DNA of 37,606 nt from Thauera phenolivorans (GCF_001696715.1 NZ_MBFM01000001.1:220367-257972), one strand, 5' to 3'. Positions 20,308 through 29,269 are shown, counted from the stretch's first letter. Translations and numbers: made by a program. The notes: generated from the sequence alone by a model not told the origin.

Positions 20308-20684
20308 TGAGTTCCCCCTGGTTGTTGTGAGACGTCGGTGTTCGATTGCACACGTGCGCCCGGCGCAGCACTGGGGCAGGCACCGGGCACATTGAAAGGC
20401 ATTGGAAATGCGGACCGACGGCCCGAGGGGACCGCCTGCCCCGGGGCGCACCCCGGGCGTGGTCACGGCAGAAGCGCCAGCTGCCCGACCTCCGCAGCTT
20501 CGGCGACTTCCAATCGACTTTTCAGGTTGCGGATTATAGCGCTGCAGCGCCGCGAGTACGATCGCGGAGCGTGACGTTCCGTCGCCGCGGGTCGGGCTGG
20601 CCCCCGGTCGCTCTCGATGCGAAACTAGCCGCAGAGCCCCGCCCGCCACTGGCTGCCGGGACGCCCAGCCCGAAAGGAAGTCCA
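20308..20684. other. divergent intergenic region icd2/aceK (377 bp)
   Basis: No gene is supported here; ORFs are extensions of neighbours. It must hold the promoters of both genes. A perfect 12-bp palindrome GCGCTGCAGCGC lies at 20539-20550, directly after TTATAG (20533-20538), which could be a plus-strand -10 box without a convincing -35. Nothing else stands out. Confidence 0.4.
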
Positions 20685-22466
20685 ATGGACGCAATGCCAG
20701 GAGAGAACCCGGTCGCGCAGGCAATCGCGCAAGCGCTGATCGACGGCTTCAACACGCACTACCGGATCTTTCGCGAGACCTCGCGCCGCGCGAAGGAACT
20801 GTTCGAGGCTGCCGCCTGGCGCGCCCAGCTGGCGGCGGTGCGCACCCGCGTCCAGTTCTACGACGATCGCGTCAACGAGACCGTGACGCGCCTGCGCGAG
20901 GAGTTCGACGCCGACGCGCTCGACGACGCGACCTGGCAGCAGGTCAAGCTCCAGTTCATCGGCATGCTCATCAACCACCGCCAGCCGGAACTCGCAGAGA
21001 CCTTCTTCAACTCGGTGACCACGAAGATCCTGCACCGCAGCTACTTCAACAACGACTACCTGTTCGCCCGTCCGGCGGTGTCGACCGAGTTCATCGAGTC
21101 CTACCCGCCGGTGTACTCGAGCTACTACCCGCAGGACGGCGGCCTGCGCGCGACGGTGACCCGGATGATCGAGGATTTCGACTGGCAGCGTCCGTTCGAG
21201 AACCTCGAGCGCGACGTCGGCCACGTGCTCCGCGCCGCGCTGGCGCATCTCGGCGGGAGCTGGCCGCAGATGGAGGTGAACTGCCAGCTTCAGGTCTTGT
21301 ACTCGCCGTTTTATCGCAACAAGACCGCCTACGTGATCGGCAGGGCGGTCAACGGGTATCAGGAACATCCGTTCGCGCTCGCGGTACGCCACACCGCGGC
21401 CGGTCGGCTCTATATCGACACCGTGCTGCTCGACCCGTGGCGGATCTCGGTTCTCTTCTCGCTGTCGCGCGCGTACTTCATGGTGGACATGGAGGTGCCA
21501 TCGGGCTACGTCCGCTTCCTGCGCACGATCATCCCCAACAAGCCGCATTCCGAGCTGTACACGATGCTCGGCCTCGGCAAGCAGGGCAAGACGACCTTCT
21601 TCCGCGACCTGCTCGCCCACCTGCGGCACTCGAACGACCAGTTCATCATCGCACCCGGCATCCGCGGTCTGGTGATGCTGGTGTTCACCCTGCCCTCCTA
21701 CCCCTACGTCTTCAAGATCATCAAGGACGTGTTCGGCAGCTCGAAAAACATGGACCGCGCCACCGTGGAACGCAAGTACCTGCTGGTGAAACATGTCGAC
21801 CGCGTGGGGCGGATGGCCGACACCCTCGAGTTCTCCTACGCGGCGCTGCCGCTGTCGCGGTTCACCCCCGAGCTGCTCGAGGAGCTCCGCACGCTGGCAC
21901 CGAGCGCCTTCGTCATCGAGGGCGACCGGGTGATCATCCGCCACCTCTACATCGAGCGGCGCATGACGCCGCTGAACATCCATCTCGAGAGTGCGGACGA
22001 CGAGGAGCTGGAAGACGCGGTCGTCGAATACGGCAACGCGATCCGCGAACTCGCGATCGCCAACATCTTCCCCGGCGACATGCTGTGGAAGAACTTCGGC
22101 GTCACCCGTTACGGCCGCGTCGTGTTCTACGACTACGACGAGATCGAGTACATGACGGACATGAATTTCCGCAGGATCCCGCCGGCGCCCTATGAGGAGA
22201 TGGAGATGTCGGGCGAGCCCTGGTACTCGGCCGGGCCGATGGATGTGTTCCCGGAGGAGTTCGCCACCTTCCTGCTCGCCTCGACGCGGGTCAGGAAGGT
22301 CTTCCTGAAGCATCACCGCGACCTGCTCGATCCGAAGTTCTGGCAGGACACCCAGCAGCGCATCCGCGACGGCCACGTCGAGGACTTCTTTCCCTACCCC
22401 CACGAACTGCGCTTCTGTCGGCTGTTTCCCGAAACCGGCTCGACGGACGACACCCAGGCGGCCTGA
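20685..22466 (+). CDS. aceK: isocitrate dehydrogenase kinase/phosphatase
   Basis: A 593-residue bifunctional enzyme that phosphorylates and dephosphorylates dimeric IDH, diverting carbon into the glyoxylate bypass during growth on acetate or fatty acids. The ATP site is visible as [20 protein letters not shown] followed by FKIIKD with Lys at about residue 344; the catalytic region follows as [16 protein letters not shown] and [14 protein letters not shown]. Length is normal. The ATG at 20685 has AAGGAAG 4 nt upstream; longer in-frame extensions have no support. In enterics aceK follows aceBA; here no isocitrate lyase or malate synthase is in the window and aceK sits next to its substrate's gene plus a second IDH. 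A bidirectional terminator follows. Confidence 0.97.
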   Translation: MDAMPGENPVAQAIAQALIDGFNTHYRIFRETSRRAKELFEAAAWRAQLAAVRTRVQFYDDRVNETVTRLREEFDADALDDATWQQVKLQFIGMLINHRQPELAETFFNSVTTKILHRSYFNNDYLFARPAVSTEFIESYPPVYSSYYPQDGGLRATVTRMIEDFDWQRPFENLERDVGHVLRAALAHLGGSWPQMEVNCQLQVLYSPFYRNKTAYVIGRAVNGYQEHPFALAVRHTAAGRLYIDTVLLDPWRISVLFSLSRAYFMVDMEVPSGYVRFLRTIIPNKPHSELYTMLGLGKQGKTTFFRDLLAHLRHSNDQFIIAPGIRGLVMLVFTLPSYPYVFKIIKDVFGSSKNMDRATVERKYLLVKHVDRVGRMADTLEFSYAALPLSRFTPELLEELRTLAPSAFVIEGDRVIIRHLYIERRMTPLNIHLESADDEELEDAVVEYGNAIRELAIANIFPGDMLWKNFGVTRYGRVVFYDYDEIEYMTDMNFRRIPPAPYEEMEMSGEPWYSAGPMDVFPEEFATFLLASTRVRKVFLKHHRDLLDPKFWQDTQQRIRDGHVEDFFPYPHELRFCRLFPETGSTDDTQAA

Positions 22467-22491
22467 GCGGGGGGAGGAGCCGGGCAAGCGC

Positions 22492-22519
22492 AAAAGGGGC
22501 GCCACAGGGCGCCCCTTTT
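22492..22519. terminator. bidirectional terminator aceK/soxB
   Basis: AAAAGGGGCGCC (22492-22503) and GGCGCCCCTTTT (22508-22519) form a perfect 12-bp stem with a 4-nt loop, with U-tracts on both strands. It separates convergent aceK and soxB. Confidence 0.92.
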
Positions 22520-22535
22520 GTCGTACCCGCAGTGA

Positions 22536-24260
22536 TCAGACCGCGACGCCGGGATTGCCTTCCATGCCCTTCAGCGTGGGCAGGTTGAGCGGGCGCTGCG
22601 ACACGACCTTCTGCGCGCGCAGGTAGTTCGCCACCACGTCCCACACCGCCGGGCCGGAATCCTTCGCCTCTTCCGAGACCGGCGCCCAGCCGGCGACCTT
22701 GTAGGTCTTGTCCGCCTCGATCGGCTTGCCGTTCAGCATCATGTTGTCGATGCGCTTGCCCATCGCCGCATTCGGGTCGCAGCTGTACTGCAGCCCGCCG
22801 ACGCGCACCATGTCACCGCCCTGCTGATAATAGGGGTCGGGGTTGAACAGGTTGTCGGCCACGTCCTCGAGCACGGTCTTGATCATCTCCCCGCTCATGT
22901 CGGTGAGCGTGGTCCACGGGTAGGTGATCGCGGTCTGGTCGAGCAGGTGCTCCATCGTGATCGTGTCGCCCGGCAGCAGCGAAGTGCCCCAGCGGAAGCC
23001 GGGCGAGAAGGCGATCTCGGCATCCTTCTCGGCGAGCAGCGCATCGACGATGAGCTGGTCCCAGGAACCGTTGAAGTTGCCCCTGCGGTAGAGCAGGCCC
23101 TCGGTGACGGCGAGCTTCTCGGTGAGCTTCTCGAGGAAGGGCGCGCGCGTATTGTCGATGAAGGCGGCCATCTCCGGATCGGCAGGCAGCAGGTTGGAGA
23201 ACACCGGCAGCAGCTTGTAGCGGAAGTCCGCGACCTTGCCGTCCTTCACGTCGAAGTCCATCACGCCGAGGAACTTGCCGTTCGAGCCGGCGTTGGTGAC
23301 CAGGGTCTTGCCGCCCGCGTTCTCGACCACCGTCGGCGCCGGCATGCCGTCGTGGGTGTGGCCGCCGAAGATCGCGTCGATGCCGGTGACCCGGCTGGCG
23401 AGCTTGAGGTCGACGTCCATGCCGTTGTGCGAGAGCACGACCACCACCTGGGCGCCATCGGCGCGTGCGGCGTCGACCGCCTGCTGCATGCCCTCCTCCT
23501 GGATGCCGAAACTCCAGTCAGGCGTCATCCAGCGCGGGTTGGCGATCGGCGTGTAGGGGAAGGCCTGGCCGACGATGGCGACCGGCACGCCGTTGATGTT
23601 CTTGATGACGTAGGGCTTGAAGACCGGATCCTCGAAGTCCGTGGTCTTCACGTTCTGGGCGACGATGTCGATCTTGCCCGCGAAGTCCTGGTCCTCGATC
23701 TCCTTGACGCGCTCGGCGCCATAGGTCGATTCCCAGTGCAGGGTCATGACGTCGACGCCGAGCAGCTTGCAGGCGTCGACCATGTCCTGCGCGTCGGTCC
23801 ACAGCGCGGTGCCCGAGCCCTGCCAGGTATCGCCGCCGTCGAGCAGCAGCGCGCCCGGACGGCTCGCCTTCATCTTCTTGACCAGGGTCGACAGGTGGGC
23901 GAAGCCGCCGACCTTGCCGTAGGTCTTCGCCGCCTCGACGAAGTCGAGATAGGTGAAGGCGTGGGCCTCGATGCCGCCCGGCTTGATGCCGTAGTGCTTG
24001 AGGAAGGTCTCGCCGACGAGGTGCGGCGCCCGGCCGAGCATGTCGCCGACACCGAGGTTGACGTTGGGTTCGCGGAAATAGATCGGCAGCAGCTGTGCAT
24101 GGCAATCGGTCATGTGCAGCAGGCTGACGTTGCCGAAGCGCGGCAGCTCGTAGAGCGCTTCGGCGGCCTTCTCGGCGCGCGCGAAGTTCGAATGCAGCGT
24201 CATCCCGCTGGCCGCCGCGATGGCGAGCAGCTGCATGAATTCACGACGATTCATCGACAT
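22536..24260 (-). CDS. soxB: thiosulfohydrolase SoxB
   Basis: A 574-residue periplasmic enzyme that hydrolyses the sulfone sulfate from SoxY-bound thiocysteine-S-sulfate. It has a Tat-like signal with MNRREFMQLLAIAAASG, then the metallophosphatase-type motifs LLHMTDCHAQLLPIYFRE (first metal ligands), LLLDGGDTWQGSGTALWTD (diagnostic for SoxB), VVLSHNGMDVD and IFGGHTHDG. The C-terminal 5'-nucleotidase-like domain follows. These place a dimanganese site as in known SoxB. It is the last gene of the soxCDYZAXB series, separated from soxX by 123 bp containing a strong hairpin. The ATG at 24260 or one two codons on (24254) is equally possible; GGGGA lies upstream. Confidence 0.97.
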   Translation of the reverse strand: MSMNRREFMQLLAIAAASGMTLHSNFARAEKAAEALYELPRFGNVSLLHMTDCHAQLLPIYFREPNVNLGVGDMLGRAPHLVGETFLKHYGIKPGGIEAHAFTYLDFVEAAKTYGKVGGFAHLSTLVKKMKASRPGALLLDGGDTWQGSGTALWTDAQDMVDACKLLGVDVMTLHWESTYGAERVKEIEDQDFAGKIDIVAQNVKTTDFEDPVFKPYVIKNINGVPVAIVGQAFPYTPIANPRWMTPDWSFGIQEEGMQQAVDAARADGAQVVVVLSHNGMDVDLKLASRVTGIDAIFGGHTHDGMPAPTVVENAGGKTLVTNAGSNGKFLGVMDFDVKDGKVADFRYKLLPVFSNLLPADPEMAAFIDNTRAPFLEKLTEKLAVTEGLLYRRGNFNGSWDQLIVDALLAEKDAEIAFSPGFRWGTSLLPGDTITMEHLLDQTAITYPWTTLTDMSGEMIKTVLEDVADNLFNPDPYYQQGGDMVRVGGLQYSCDPNAAMGKRIDNMMLNGKPIEADKTYKVAGWAPVSEEAKDSGPAVWDVVANYLRAQKVVSQRPLNLPTLKGMEGNPGVAV

Positions 24261-24330
24261 GGGAAATCCCCTCGTAAGGTCGGATGTCTGGATGGAGTGC
24301 GTGGGGCGAGGGCCCGCGCGAGATGCAATA

Positions 24331-24358
24331 AGGGCCCGGGGCCGAGGCCGCGGGCCCT
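24331..24358 (-). repeat. GC hairpin between soxX and soxB
   Basis: AGGGCCCG (24331-24338) pairs with CGGGCCCT (24351-24358), with further GGCC pairing inside. An alternative arm AGGGCCCGCG (24309-24318) can pair with CGCGGGCCCT (24349-24358). No U-tract follows on the minus strand, so an mRNA-processing or attenuating role is more likely than full termination. Confidence 0.5.
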
Positions 24359-24383
24359 GCGATGCGCCGTCTTCGGGCGCGGC

Positions 24384-25061
24384 TTACTGGTTGACCGGCG
24401 ACTGCGGATCGAACAGGTAGGCCATCACGTGACGGATCTGCGCTTCGGTGAGGATGCCGCCGTAGCCGTTGCGCGGCATGTCGCTGCACGCGTTATAGGC
24501 CTTGGCGTTCCACAGCTTGCCCCAAGTGTACTTGATCACTTCCTCGGAGGTGCCGCGCAGCTTCGCATAGCCCTCCAGGCTGACCCCGATCGTGCCCTCG
24601 GAAACCTCGTTGGGATCCATCGCGTGGCAGTTGTAGCAGCCCCCACCGTTGTTGTCCGGCGTCTTGTCGGTCCAGGTCAGGCCGCGACCGCTGGCCGCGA
24701 TCTTCTGCCCTTCCTTCCAGTCGCCTCCCGTGTAGTTGCCGTCGCTCGGCCACTGGATCGTCGCCATCTCGGCAGCCTCGAGCCGCTTCATGGTCTCGGC
24801 ATCAGGCTGCGTCGGGCTCGAGCAGGCCTTCTGCACGGCGTCCTGCTTCTGGCGATCGAGACTGGCGATGCCGTTGGCCTTGAAGGAAGCAAGCATCATC
24901 TCTTCGACCTTGGGCTGCAGGTCATCAGCCACAGGGGCAGGCGCCTGTACTGCAGGGGCGGGGGCCTCGACCTTGGCGGGTTCTTCCTTCTTTCCGCAGG
25001 CTGCGAGCCCTACGATGGCAGCCGACAGGAGTGCGCTGCGCAGTGCAAATGCAGAATTCAT
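24384..25061 (-). CDS. soxX: cytochrome c SoxX (predicted lipoprotein)
   Basis: A 225-residue monoheme c-type cytochrome, partner of SoxA in the enzyme that joins thiosulfate to the SoxY cysteine. The heme motif is CYNCH at about residue 143, and NACSDMPRNGYGGILTEAQ supplies the distal methionine region. The N-terminus reads ALLSAAIVGLAACGKKEEP, a lipoprotein signal with lipobox LAAC, followed by an Ala/Pro-rich linker, so the protein may be anchored to a membrane. It is longer than minimal SoxX proteins because of an extra N-terminal domain of about 90 residues. The gene lies 13 bp after soxA and before soxB. Confidence 0.95.
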   Translation of the reverse strand: MNSAFALRSALLSAAIVGLAACGKKEEPAKVEAPAPAVQAPAPVADDLQPKVEEMMLASFKANGIASLDRQKQDAVQKACSSPTQPDAETMKRLEAAEMATIQWPSDGNYTGGDWKEGQKIAASGRGLTWTDKTPDNNGGGCYNCHAMDPNEVSEGTIGVSLEGYAKLRGTSEEVIKYTWGKLWNAKAYNACSDMPRNGYGGILTEAQIRHVMAYLFDPQSPVNQ

Positions 25062-25074
25062 GTTGTCCGCTCCC

Positions 25075-25875
25075 TTAGCGCTTCACGCCCGGCCACTGGG
25101 CCTCGGCACCGTTGCCCTTGCCCGCCATGAACACCGACAGCGCGATGGTCACGTCCGAGGCGAAGATCGGCTCGGCCGTGCGCTGCTGGCGGAAGCAGTC
25201 CCACAGGCGATGCTGCATGGTCCAGAACTGCGAGTTCGACACACGGTAGGCGGGCCACGAACCCCAGCCGGCGGCGGCGCCTTCGGGCTTGGTGATGTTG
25301 GGCAGCTGGGTGGCGCGGATGCGCTTGCCGTCCTGGCTGTGGCACGACGAGCAGGCGAAGTCCATCGCACCGGTGCGGTAGTAGAAGGCCTGTTCGCCGA
25401 GCGCGTACATCTCCTTCATCTTCGGGTGCGAGAGATCGACCGCGATCTTCTCGCCTTTCGACTGCCCGACCACGTAGGCGACGAGCGCGGCCATCTGACG
25501 CCGCTCGCCCTGCAGGAACTTGCCGTTGACGATCTCGGCCGGGTCGATGCCCTGCTGCTTCTCCATGCAATACATCAGCCGCGTCTCGAGATCCTGCACC
25601 TTGTCGGCATCGGCGAAATAGCGCGGTAGCTGCGCGGCAGCCCCCTGCACCACGCCCGGGCCGAGGCCGAGGTCGCACTGCTCGAGGGTGGCGTTCTTGG
25701 GGCCGCGGGCGGTCTTCCAGAGCTCCTCGCCCTCCATCTCGTAGAGTTCGGCCGGGTTGCCGTCTTCCAGCATCGCCCGGTACTCGTCGAAATTGAGGTC
25801 TTGCTGGGCGAACACCGCCGGCGACGCGAGCGCGACGCCTGCCCCGATGGCGGCCGCGATCAATTGTTTTCTCAT
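25075..25875 (-). CDS. soxA: cytochrome c SoxA (monoheme type)
   Basis: A 266-residue periplasmic subunit that with SoxX catalyses oxidative conjugation of thiosulfate to the SoxY cysteine. A signal peptide ends near SPAVFAQQ. The only CxxCH motif is ACSSCHSQDGKR near residue 175; the other heme site of diheme SoxA is absent, and its region retains cysteines in LEQCDLGLG and LMYCMEKQQG, probably a disulfide. The active-site heme ligand cysteine is in LWDCFRQQR near residue 233. This is the single-heme SoxA type. The ATG at 25875 has GGAGGAGA upstream; an ORF extension to 26133 is soxZ antiframe and rejected. A hairpin lies in the 118-bp gap to soxZ. Confidence 0.96.
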   Translation of the reverse strand: MRKQLIAAAIGAGVALASPAVFAQQDLNFDEYRAMLEDGNPAELYEMEGEELWKTARGPKNATLEQCDLGLGPGVVQGAAAQLPRYFADADKVQDLETRLMYCMEKQQGIDPAEIVNGKFLQGERRQMAALVAYVVGQSKGEKIAVDLSHPKMKEMYALGEQAFYYRTGAMDFACSSCHSQDGKRIRATQLPNITKPEGAAAGWGSWPAYRVSNSQFWTMQHRLWDCFRQQRTAEPIFASDVTIALSVFMAGKGNGAEAQWPGVKR

Positions 25876-25957
25876 TGTCTCTCCTCCGGGTTGATTCTTC
25901 TCCGGTACCGGACCGGGCTGCCGCGTGACGGCCCGCCTCCCCCGCACCTTCGAGCGT

Positions 25958-25987
25958 CCGCGCGCGCCGACCAGGCGGCGCGCGCGG
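25958..25987 (-). repeat. 11-bp GC hairpin between soxZ and soxA
   Basis: CCGCGCGCGCC (25958-25968) and GGCGCGCGCGG (25977-25987) pair perfectly around an 8-nt loop, starting only 6 nt after the soxZ stop. No U-tract follows on the minus strand. It could protect the 3' end of a soxCDYZ processing product. Confidence 0.55.
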
Positions 25988-25993
25988 CGGGCA

Positions 25994-26305
25994 TCAGGAA
26001 ACCTGCACCTCGTCGGTACGGGTCTCGCCCTTGTTGTCGACCCAGGTGACCGCGACCTTGTCGCCCTTCGCGCCGCCGTTGAACTTGAACGCGAGGTAGG
26101 GGTTGGTCGACACCGAGGGGCCGAACTCGGCACTCAGCACGACCTTGTCGTTGTGCTTGGCGGTCAACTCGGTGATGAAGTGTGCCGGAATCAGGGCGCC
26201 GGACGAGTCCTTGCGCTGACCGGTTTCCATCACGTGCGACATCAGCACACGAACTTCAGTGACGCCTTCCTTGGCGGCGGCGCGAATACGCATCGGGCTT
26301 GCCAT
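25994..26305 (-). CDS. soxZ: thiosulfate oxidation carrier complex protein SoxZ
   Basis: A 103-residue protein forming the SoxYZ carrier with SoxY, on which sulfur intermediates are processed in the periplasm. The family pattern is clear: MRIRAAAKEGVTEVRVLMSH, METGQRKDSSGALIPAHFI, and NPYLAFKFNGGAKGD followed by VTWVDNKGETRT. There is no signal peptide, as usual for SoxZ, which is exported in complex with Tat-dependent SoxY. It begins 30 bp after soxY. A strong intercistronic hairpin follows at once. Confidence 0.97.
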   Translation of the reverse strand: MASPMRIRAAAKEGVTEVRVLMSHVMETGQRKDSSGALIPAHFITELTAKHNDKVVLSAEFGPSVSTNPYLAFKFNGGAKGDKVAVTWVDNKGETRTDEVQVS

Positions 26306-26335
26306 ATCGATATCTCTCCTTCCGGTTTTCGGTGA

Positions 26336-26803
26336 TCAGCCGCCGCAGCCGCCGAGGGTGACCTTGACTTCCTTCTTGGTCATGTAGAACTTGCCGTCGG
26401 CCTTCACCACGGCGAAGACGTTGGAGGTCTGACCCATCTTCACGCGGGTCTGGACATCGGCCGCCGTGCCCTCGGGCAGGGTGAACGAGGCGGCGAGCAT
26501 GGCCGGGTTCTTCTCGATCATGATCGCGATGTACTCGGTCTTGGGCAGCTTGCTGACCACGCCCACCGGCACCACGGCGCCGTTCTCGGCGATGTCGGGC
26601 GCGGTGATCGAGATCTCGGCGCTCTCCGCCGGCTTGCCGGCGCCCACCGCGGCGAGGGCGGCGTCCATGTCCTTCGCGTCGAAGGCGTCCTTGTTCCACG
26701 CCGCCTGGGCCATTTCAGGCTTGATCAGGCCGACCGCGGCGAGAAGGCCGAGCATGCCGAGGCTGCCGCCCGCCTTCAGGGTATCCCTGCGTTGATTGTT
26801 CAT
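26336..26803 (-). CDS. soxY: thiosulfate oxidation carrier protein SoxY
   Basis: A 155-residue carrier whose C-terminal swinging arm VKVTLGGCGG ends in the conserved GGCGG; its cysteine binds the sulfur substrate covalently through the whole Sox cycle. The N-terminus NNQRRDTLKAGGSLGML is a Tat signal with the twin arginine, leading to cleavage near AQAAW. The body matches SoxY (DIAENGAVVPVGV, NPAMLAASFTLPEGT). It stands 21 bp after soxD and just before soxZ. Confidence 0.97.
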   Translation of the reverse strand: MNNQRRDTLKAGGSLGMLGLLAAVGLIKPEMAQAAWNKDAFDAKDMDAALAAVGAGKPAESAEISITAPDIAENGAVVPVGVVSKLPKTEYIAIMIEKNPAMLAASFTLPEGTAADVQTRVKMGQTSNVFAVVKADGKFYMTKKEVKVTLGGCGG

Positions 26804-26824
26804 CCCGTCTCTCCTTTTGTGGTG

Positions 26825-27901
26825 TTACTGCGCTTGCGCGCCTTCCAGAATCCACTGGACGAGTTGCTTGATCTCATCGTCCGTGACGTGGCCTTGCGGC
26901 GGCATCGGAACCGCCCCCCAGACACCCTGCCCGCCCGTCTTGACCTTGTCGATCAATCCCGATGCGGCATCGGTCTGTCCGCGATATTTTTCGGCAATCT
27001 CATTGTACCCGGGGCCGACGATCCTGTTCGCCACCCCATGGCAGGCCATGCAACCCTTTTCGTTGGCGAGCGCCAATGCAGCAGCCCCGCCCGCCTTCGC
27101 CTCGGGCGCGGCCTCCTCGGCCGGCGCGCCGGTGGGCTTGCCGCGCGTCTGGCCGACCGGCCGGTTCTGCTCGGCGAGGTTGCCGTGCGCGTCCTGCGCG
27201 TAATCCGGCAGCGCCGACACGATCTCGACTTCCTTCTTGCAATCCTTCATGCAGGCGGCGTTCTTGACGTCGGGCTTGCCGCCGTTGCCGAGGCCGCCCT
27301 TGGCCGCCGCCGCGCCCGGCCACATGCCGTGGTCGGTCGTCATGCCGTTGCGGTTGGGCATGCGCTCCTGCACCTCGCGGATGTTCTCGTCGCTGAGCTC
27401 GAAGTCGGCGGGCACGATCTCGCCCAGGTTCAACAGGTAGGCGAGGATCGCGTACACCTCGTCGGCCGTGAGGGACTTGGGTGCCGTCCAGGGCATCGCG
27501 CGCTGGATGTAGTCGAACAGCGTCGACACCGTCGGCACCTTCATCAGCGTGGTCCGCTGCGGCGAATCGCCGGTCACGAGCGCGGCGACACGGCCGGTCT
27601 CGATGTCCTGCGCAGTAGTGCCGCCGACGATCGGGGTGAACACCTCGTTCGATTCGCCGAACACGCCGTGGCAGCTCGCACAGTGGGTCTCCCACAGCTC
27701 CATGCCGTCATCGACGTTGCCGCGCCCCTTGGGAAGGCCGACGAAGTCCGGGCGCACATCGATGTCCCAGGCCTTGACCTCGGCCTCGGTCGCCGCACGC
27801 CCGATCCCGGGATAGCCCTCGGACGCGCCCGCGGTCCCCGCCGCAAGCCCGGTCGCGCCGGCGACAAGCAGTGCGATCAGCGTCTTAGAGAACCTGGACA
27901 T
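26825..27901 (-). CDS. soxD: diheme cytochrome c SoxD, sulfite/sulfur dehydrogenase subunit
   Basis: A 358-residue periplasmic diheme cytochrome, partner of SoxC, which passes the six electrons from oxidation of the SoxY-bound sulfane sulfur. The signal peptide ends near GTAGASEG. Heme motif one is HCASCHGVF at about residue 75, motif two GCMACHGVAN at about residue 285. An additional cysteine pair is seen in NAACMKDCKKEVE between them. An Ala/Glu/Gly-rich linker (EEAAPEAKAGGAAAL) precedes the C-terminal domain. The start overlaps the end of soxC by 17 bp, supporting coupled translation. Confidence 0.93.
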   Translation of the reverse strand: MSRFSKTLIALLVAGATGLAAGTAGASEGYPGIGRAATEAEVKAWDIDVRPDFVGLPKGRGNVDDGMELWETHCASCHGVFGESNEVFTPIVGGTTAQDIETGRVAALVTGDSPQRTTLMKVPTVSTLFDYIQRAMPWTAPKSLTADEVYAILAYLLNLGEIVPADFELSDENIREVQERMPNRNGMTTDHGMWPGAAAAKGGLGNGGKPDVKNAACMKDCKKEVEIVSALPDYAQDAHGNLAEQNRPVGQTRGKPTGAPAEEAAPEAKAGGAAALALANEKGCMACHGVANRIVGPGYNEIAEKYRGQTDAASGLIDKVKTGGQGVWGAVPMPPQGHVTDDEIKQLVQWILEGAQAQ

Positions 27902-29222
27902 TGCTCACCTCCCCGGATTCGACCACCTTCCAGGACTGGATGGCGTTGTTGTGATAGATGGACTTGGTGCCGCGCGCCTTGCGCAGCTGGCCGTAGCCCG
28001 GCTGCACGTAACCGCTGTCGTCGACCGCGCGCGACTGCAGGATCGCAGGCTTGCCGTCCCACACCCAGTCGATGTTGAAGCGCGTGATCGCCTTCGACAG
28101 CACGGGCGTCTCGAGCCGCGCCTGGCGCCAGTTGATGCCGCCATCGACCGAGACGTCCACCCGGGTGATCTTGCCGCGACCCGACCAGGCCATGCCGGAG
28201 ACGTTGTAGAAGCCCTTGTCGAGCAGCAGCTGGCCACCCGATGGCGTGGTGATGACCGACTTGCACTCCTGCACCGACGTGTATTGGCGATGCTGCCCGT
28301 CCGGCATCAGGTCGATGTAATGCACCGCCTCGTCCTTCGCCCCCCAGGGCTTGTCGCCCACCTCGATTCGGCGCAGCCATTTCACCCAGCTCACGCCCTG
28401 CACCCCCGGCACCACCAGGCGCAGCGGATAGCCGTTCTCGGGTCGCAGCATCTCTCCGTTCATGCCATAAGCAACCAGCACCTCGCCCGACTCGATCAAT
28501 TCCATCGGTATCGTGCGCGTCATCGACGAGCCGTCCGCGCCCTCGGCGAGCACGAAGCGGCCCTTCTTGTAGTCCGCGCCGCACATGTCGAGGATCTCCT
28601 TCAGCGGCACGCCGGTGAACTCGGAGCAGGACAGCATGCCGTGGGAGTACTGCACGGTGGGTACCGCGACGTTGCCCCACTCCATGCCGGTATTGGCACC
28701 GCACTCGATGAAGTGGATGCGCGACACCGAGGGCAGACGCATGATGTCGTCCATGGTGAACACTGAATTGGTCTTCACCATGCCGTTGATCATCAGGCGG
28801 TGCTTCGACGGATCGATGTCGTGCCAGCCCTGGTGGTGGCGCTCGAAGTGCAGGCCGGAGGGCGTGATGATGCCGAACAGGCCCTGCAGCGGGGTGAATG
28901 CCACCGACGAACCGCCGACCCGGGTGAGCCCCGGGCTCTCACGGCGCTGCAGGCCGCGCTCGTACTTGGAGGGCATGCCGTAGGGGTTGGCTGCGACCGG
29001 CAGGCCGAGCGAGGTCGTCCAGGGCGGCAGCTCGAGGATCGCAGGATCCCCCGCGCTGGCCGCGCGCGCCACGGCGGGTGCGGCCAGCGCTGCGGTCGCC
29101 CCCAGAAAAGCCTTGCGCAAAAAATCCCGACGACCGTCCTTGACCGCGGCGATCTGCTCGTCGGTCAGAAAATTCTCCGGCGCCGGCCTGACCCGGCCTG
29201 GCCGGGCATTCTTGATTGCCAT
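27885..29222 (-). CDS. soxC: molybdopterin subunit SoxC of sulfur dehydrogenase
   Basis: A 445-residue member of the sulfite oxidase family. A twin-arginine signal GRRDFLRKAFLGATAAL lies about residue 30 after a short N-terminal extension. The molybdenum-binding cysteine is in IHFIECGANTGMEW, and ENGYPLRLVVPGVQGVSWVKW and the C-terminal dimerisation domain (SVDGGINWRQARLE, FNIDWVWDGKPAIL) follow. SoxCD oxidises the SoxY-bound sulfane sulfur fully, so its presence predicts sulfate as the end product without sulfur globules. The ATG at 29222 follows GGAGG; the longer in-frame ORF to 29372 overlaps soxR and is rejected. It starts 47 bp after soxR. Confidence 0.95.
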   Translation of the reverse strand: MAIKNARPGRVRPAPENFLTDEQIAAVKDGRRDFLRKAFLGATAALAAPAVARAASAGDPAILELPPWTTSLGLPVAANPYGMPSKYERGLQRRESPGLTRVGGSSVAFTPLQGLFGIITPSGLHFERHHQGWHDIDPSKHRLMINGMVKTNSVFTMDDIMRLPSVSRIHFIECGANTGMEWGNVAVPTVQYSHGMLSCSEFTGVPLKEILDMCGADYKKGRFVLAEGADGSSMTRTIPMELIESGEVLVAYGMNGEMLRPENGYPLRLVVPGVQGVSWVKWLRRIEVGDKPWGAKDEAVHYIDLMPDGQHRQYTSVQECKSVITTPSGGQLLLDKGFYNVSGMAWSGRGKITRVDVSVDGGINWRQARLETPVLSKAITRFNIDWVWDGKPAILQSRAVDDSGYVQPGYGQLRKARGTKSIYHNNAIQSWKVVESGEVSNVQVL

Positions 29223-29269
29223 GCGTACTCCTCCCTCGTTTGCGGCTTTATGCTCGACTGCGGACAAGT

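Noticed and set aside
20625-22505. Minus-strand ORF of 626 codons opposite aceK
   Set aside because: Antisense shadow; it even runs through the bidirectional terminator.
22947-25130. Plus-strand ORF of 727 codons opposite soxB and soxX
   Set aside because: Antisense shadow crossing two genes and a hairpin.
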